Positions 61,939 to 64,000 of a stretch of DNA of 64,000 nucleotides are shown here, one piece after another (the first letter of the stretch is position 1; each line of letters starts with the position of its first letter). The DNA is taken from assembly GCA_016712715.1 (NCBI GenBank), contig JADJQM010000002.1, positions 868,001 through 932,000 on the forward strand. The letters are read 5' to 3'. The position numbers and the translations under genes were made by a program. The notes under the pieces are model-generated. The model ran no database searches. It saw nothing but the letters and a program-made list of their open reading frames with translations, and was not told the origin of the DNA. This stretch comes from Rhodospirillaceae bacterium. Lineage in GTDB: Bacteria; Pseudomonadota; Alphaproteobacteria; Dongiales; Dongiaceae.

Positions 61939-63105
61939 TCAAGCCTCCTTCACGGCTTTGACGACCTTTTCGGCCGCGTCCGCAAGATTGTCGGCGGACA
62001 GGATGGGAAGCCCGGACTGCGCCAGAATTTTCTTTCCCAATTCGACATTGGTGCCTTCGAGACGCACGACCAGTGGCACATGCAGGCTCACTTCGCGCGC
62101 GGCCGCGACCACGCCCTCGGCGATGACATCGCAGCGCATGATGCCGCCGAAGATATTGACCAGGATGCCTTCGACATTGGGATCGGACAGAATGATCTTG
62201 AAGGCCGCCGTGACACGTTCCTTGGTGGCGCCACCGCCGACGTCGAGGAAGTTCGCCGGCGACCCGCCATAGAGTTTGATGATGTCCATCGTCGCCATGG
62301 CAAGGCCGGCACCGTTGACCATGCAGCCGATCGAGCCGTCGAGCTTGATGTAGTTGAGGCTGTGCTTGGCGGCTTCAAGCTCGGCCGGATCTTCTTCATC
62401 CGGATCGCGCAGATCTTCGACGTCCTTATGACGGAAGAGGGCGTTGTCGTCGAAATTGATCTTGGCATCCAAGGCCAGCACGTCGCCGGCGCCGGTGATG
62501 ACCAGCGGATTGACTTCGACGATCGAGCAATCGAGCTCGGTGAACGCCTTGTAGAGGGCCATGATGAATTTGGTGGCTGAGCCGATCTGGTTGCCGGTCA
62601 GCTTCAGGAAGAAGGCGACCTGGCGCGCGTGGAAGGGCTGCACGCCCATCACCGGGTCGATCGCAATCTTCAGGATCTTTTCGGGGTGCGAGGCGGCGAC
62701 CTCTTCGATCTCCATGCCGCCTTCTTCGGAGGCCATGATGGTGATGCGCGAGGTGGCGCGGTCGACCAGCATGCCGAGATAGAGCTCGCGTTTGATGTCG
62801 CAGCCGGCTTCGACATAGATCCGCTTCACGACCTTGCCCACGGGGCCGGTCTGATGCGTGACCAGGGTCATGCCGAGCATGGATTTGGCGAGGTCGCGGA
62901 CCTCACCCTCCGTCTTGGCGACCTTGACGCCGCCCGCCTTACCGCGGCCGCCGGCATGGATCTGTGCCTTTACGACACAAAGACCGCCACCTAATTTCTG
63001 CGATGCTTGGACGGCTTCGTCGGCGGAATAGGCGACATGACCGTCCGGGACGGCGACGCCAAATTTCCGGATCAGGGCTTTCGCCTGATATTCATGGATG
63101 TTCAT
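61939..63105 (-). CDS. sucC: succinyl-CoA synthetase beta subunit
   Basis: A 388-residue ATP-grasp subunit. MNIHEYQAKALIRKFGVAVPDG at the N-terminus sets the start at 63105; the frame is open upstream but not family-like. KAQIHAGGRGKAGGVK (nucleotide-binding), EVNPLVITGAGDVLALDAKINFDDNALFRH and LVNIFGGIMRCDVIAEGV are typical. Paired with sucD. Confidence 0.97.
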   Translation of the reverse strand: MNIHEYQAKALIRKFGVAVPDGHVAYSADEAVQASQKLGGGLCVVKAQIHAGGRGKAGGVKVAKTEGEVRDLAKSMLGMTLVTHQTGPVGKVVKRIYVEAGCDIKRELYLGMLVDRATSRITIMASEEGGMEIEEVAASHPEKILKIAIDPVMGVQPFHARQVAFFLKLTGNQIGSATKFIMALYKAFTELDCSIVEVNPLVITGAGDVLALDAKINFDDNALFRHKDVEDLRDPDEEDPAELEAAKHSLNYIKLDGSIGCMVNGAGLAMATMDIIKLYGGSPANFLDVGGGATKERVTAAFKIILSDPNVEGILVNIFGGIMRCDVIAEGVVAAAREVSLHVPLVVRLEGTNVELGKKILAQSGLPILSADNLADAAEKVVKAVKEA

Positions 63106-63382
63106 CCAGGGTGACCCGCTTTGCTGCGTTGCGAAGGACTGCACCTCGGCGGTCGTTCGCCAGCCACCGAGCCGCGCGATTATTTCCTAGGAAGTTCTTA
63201 TAAATTCTTAAGAAAAAAAGCGGGCGACAGCGACAGCCGACGATTTGCTGTGGTGCAGCAGATCGCACTCTATCACCATGCCCGCCGGGTTCAAGCCAAT
63301 TGAACTGAAACCCGTCGTAACAACATGGAAATAGGACTGTCGCCGTCGCAGGCCGTTTTGAGCTTCGAAAAGAAGCCCGAAA
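63106..63382. promoter_or_regulatory. leader region of sucC
   Basis: A 277-base gap without a gene. Near 63187-63220 it is AT-rich (TTCTTATAAATTCTTAAGAAAAAAA), containing the 10-base palindrome TTCTTAAGAA (63205-63214); this fits a promoter or operator for sucC on the minus strand. Nothing else was recognised. Confidence 0.4.
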
Positions 63383-63535
63383 CTACTTCTTCTTGGCGGC
63401 CTTCTTTGCCGTCTTTTTCGCAGTCTTCTTCGCTGCCGGCTTCTTGGCAGCGGCCTTCTTCGTGGTCTTCTTCACGGTCTTCTTAGCAGCTTTTTTGGCA
63501 ACCTTCTTGGCCGCCAGTTCGATGGTCTTCTTCAT
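63383..63535 (-). CDS. 50-residue lysine/alanine-rich histone-H1-like protein
   Basis: A very short gene: ATG at 63535, TAG at 63385-63383. The product starts MKKTIELAAKKVAKKAAK and continues with AKK/TKK/VKK repeats to a KKK end; about 40 percent lysine. It resembles the basic tails of HC1-like or AlgP-like proteins that bind DNA or RNA. AGGAG lies 7 bases before the ATG. The ATG overlaps the repaired mdh stop (ATGA), so translation is probably coupled. The plus-strand frame over it (Phe/Ala-rich) is a shadow. Confidence 0.8.
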   Translation of the reverse strand: MKKTIELAAKKVAKKAAKKTVKKTTKKAAAKKPAAKKTAKKTAKKAAKKK

Positions 63536-64000
63536 TGCTTCTCTCCTCGTTGAAGCTTCCTCACCACATCGATGAGGCCCCTTACGGCCGCGACCGACTT
63601 ATCAAACATCGACTTTTCAGCCTTGTTGAGGTCGATCTCGACCACTCTCTACGCCAGACGCACCGATGACGACCGGTACGCCGACATAGAGTCCCTTTAC
63701 CCCATACTGGCCCGTCAGATAGGCCGCGCAGGGGAGAACCCGTTTCTTGTCCTTGAGATAGGATTCGGCCATCGCGATCGCGGAACTGGCCGGCGCGTAG
63801 AAGGCGGAACCCGTTTTCAGGAGATTGACGATCTCAGCGCCGCCGTCACGGGTGCGCTGGATGATGGTGTTGAGCTTTTCCTGGGTGGTCCAGCCCATCT
63901 TCACCAGATCGGGCAAAGGAATGCCGGCAACCGTGGAGTAGCGGGCGAGCGGCACCATGGTATCGCCATGGCCACCCAGCACGAAGGCGGTGACGTCCTC
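63532..64000 (-). CDS. mdh: malate dehydrogenase, 3' part, frameshifted near the C-terminus
   Basis: The 5' end lies beyond the window. The visible part starts EDVTAFVLGGHGDTMVPLAR, with the catalytic His of GGHGD, then MGWTTQEKLNTIIQRTRDGGAEIVNLL, AYLTGQYGVKGLYVGVPVVIG. After GASGVE the frame is lost (near 63642-63648): a one-base insertion or two-base loss. In the shifted frame the expected tail follows, VEIDLNKAEKSMFDKSVAAVRGLIDVVRKL, to a TGA at 63534-63532. First gene of the TCA block seen here. Sequence error is likely, given the good tail. Confidence 0.9.

Noticed and set aside
63393..63575. Phe/Ala-rich plus-strand peptide resembling a membrane protein
   Set aside because: It is the complement of lysine codons (AAG read as CTT) in the small basic gene, which has the ribosome site and coupling.

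Overview
The window is GC-rich and almost fully coding. It reads as chromosomal DNA of an alphaproteobacterium, probably a member of the Rhodospirillales or a relative. This is inferred from gene content and order: an F1 operon atpHAGDC without the Fo genes, a mdh-sucCD-sucAB-lpd TCA block, xerC/DUF484/transaldolase/priA near the ATP synthase, a DUF1127 protein, an IalB-like protein and a Rhizobium-etli-type asparaginase. No tRNA, rRNA, CRISPR array, transposase or phage gene was seen.

Layout. 1-5.2 kb: an orphan pstS behind a Pho box, a divergent YciI/LysR pair, and xerC-DUF484-transaldolase on the minus strand. 5.2-15 kb: priA, a secreted zinc metallopeptidase, a GT2, a GST, then a four-gene run telA / VWA+solute-binding lipoprotein / xpaC-like / Tat-signal solute-binding-like protein. 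15.2-20.5 kb: atpHAGDC with a NUDIX gene between atpD and atpC. 20.6-32 kb: a ferritin-like protein, a minus-strand PilZ-PilZ-DUF599-DUF599-GST operon, a GT39-type membrane protein, a leucyl aminopeptidase, a PAS_5 protein, a YkgJ cysteine-cluster protein and a GcvA-like regulator divergent from a DUF1127 gene. 32-45 kb: mostly single metabolic and RNA-modification genes (DinB, SAM methyltransferase, quinone oxidoreductase, Cys/Met PLP enzyme, asparaginase, CGNR regulator with a divergent EamA exporter, SpoU methyltransferase, rlmN, TPR proteins, argG). 45-52.4 kb: an envelope or polysaccharide cluster with a membrane/ATP-grasp fusion divergent from two tandem LtaS-like alkaline-phosphatase-fold enzymes, a GNAT and a secreted GH5 glycanase. 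52.4-64 kb: the minus-strand TCA block mdh - a 50-residue lysine-rich protein - sucC - sucD - sucA - sucB - C39-like protease - lpd - TPR histidine kinase.

A recurring feature is interrupted genes. telA, xpaC, the NUDIX gene, the GT39 gene, the aminopeptidase, the second LtaS-like gene, sucB and mdh all carry in-frame stops, frameshifts or a deletion as read. Several sit in homopolymer or purine runs of housekeeping genes (aminopeptidase active site, sucB, mdh), so at least part of this is more likely sequence or assembly error than gene decay. The two amber codons and the deletion in the second LtaS-like gene cannot be explained by homopolymer error.

The most promising poorly described groupings are the telA/VWA-SBP/xpaC/Tat-SBP operon, the duplicated PilZ plus DUF599 operon, the ATP-grasp/LtaS-like/GH5 envelope cluster, and the tiny histone-H1-like protein translationally coupled to mdh.
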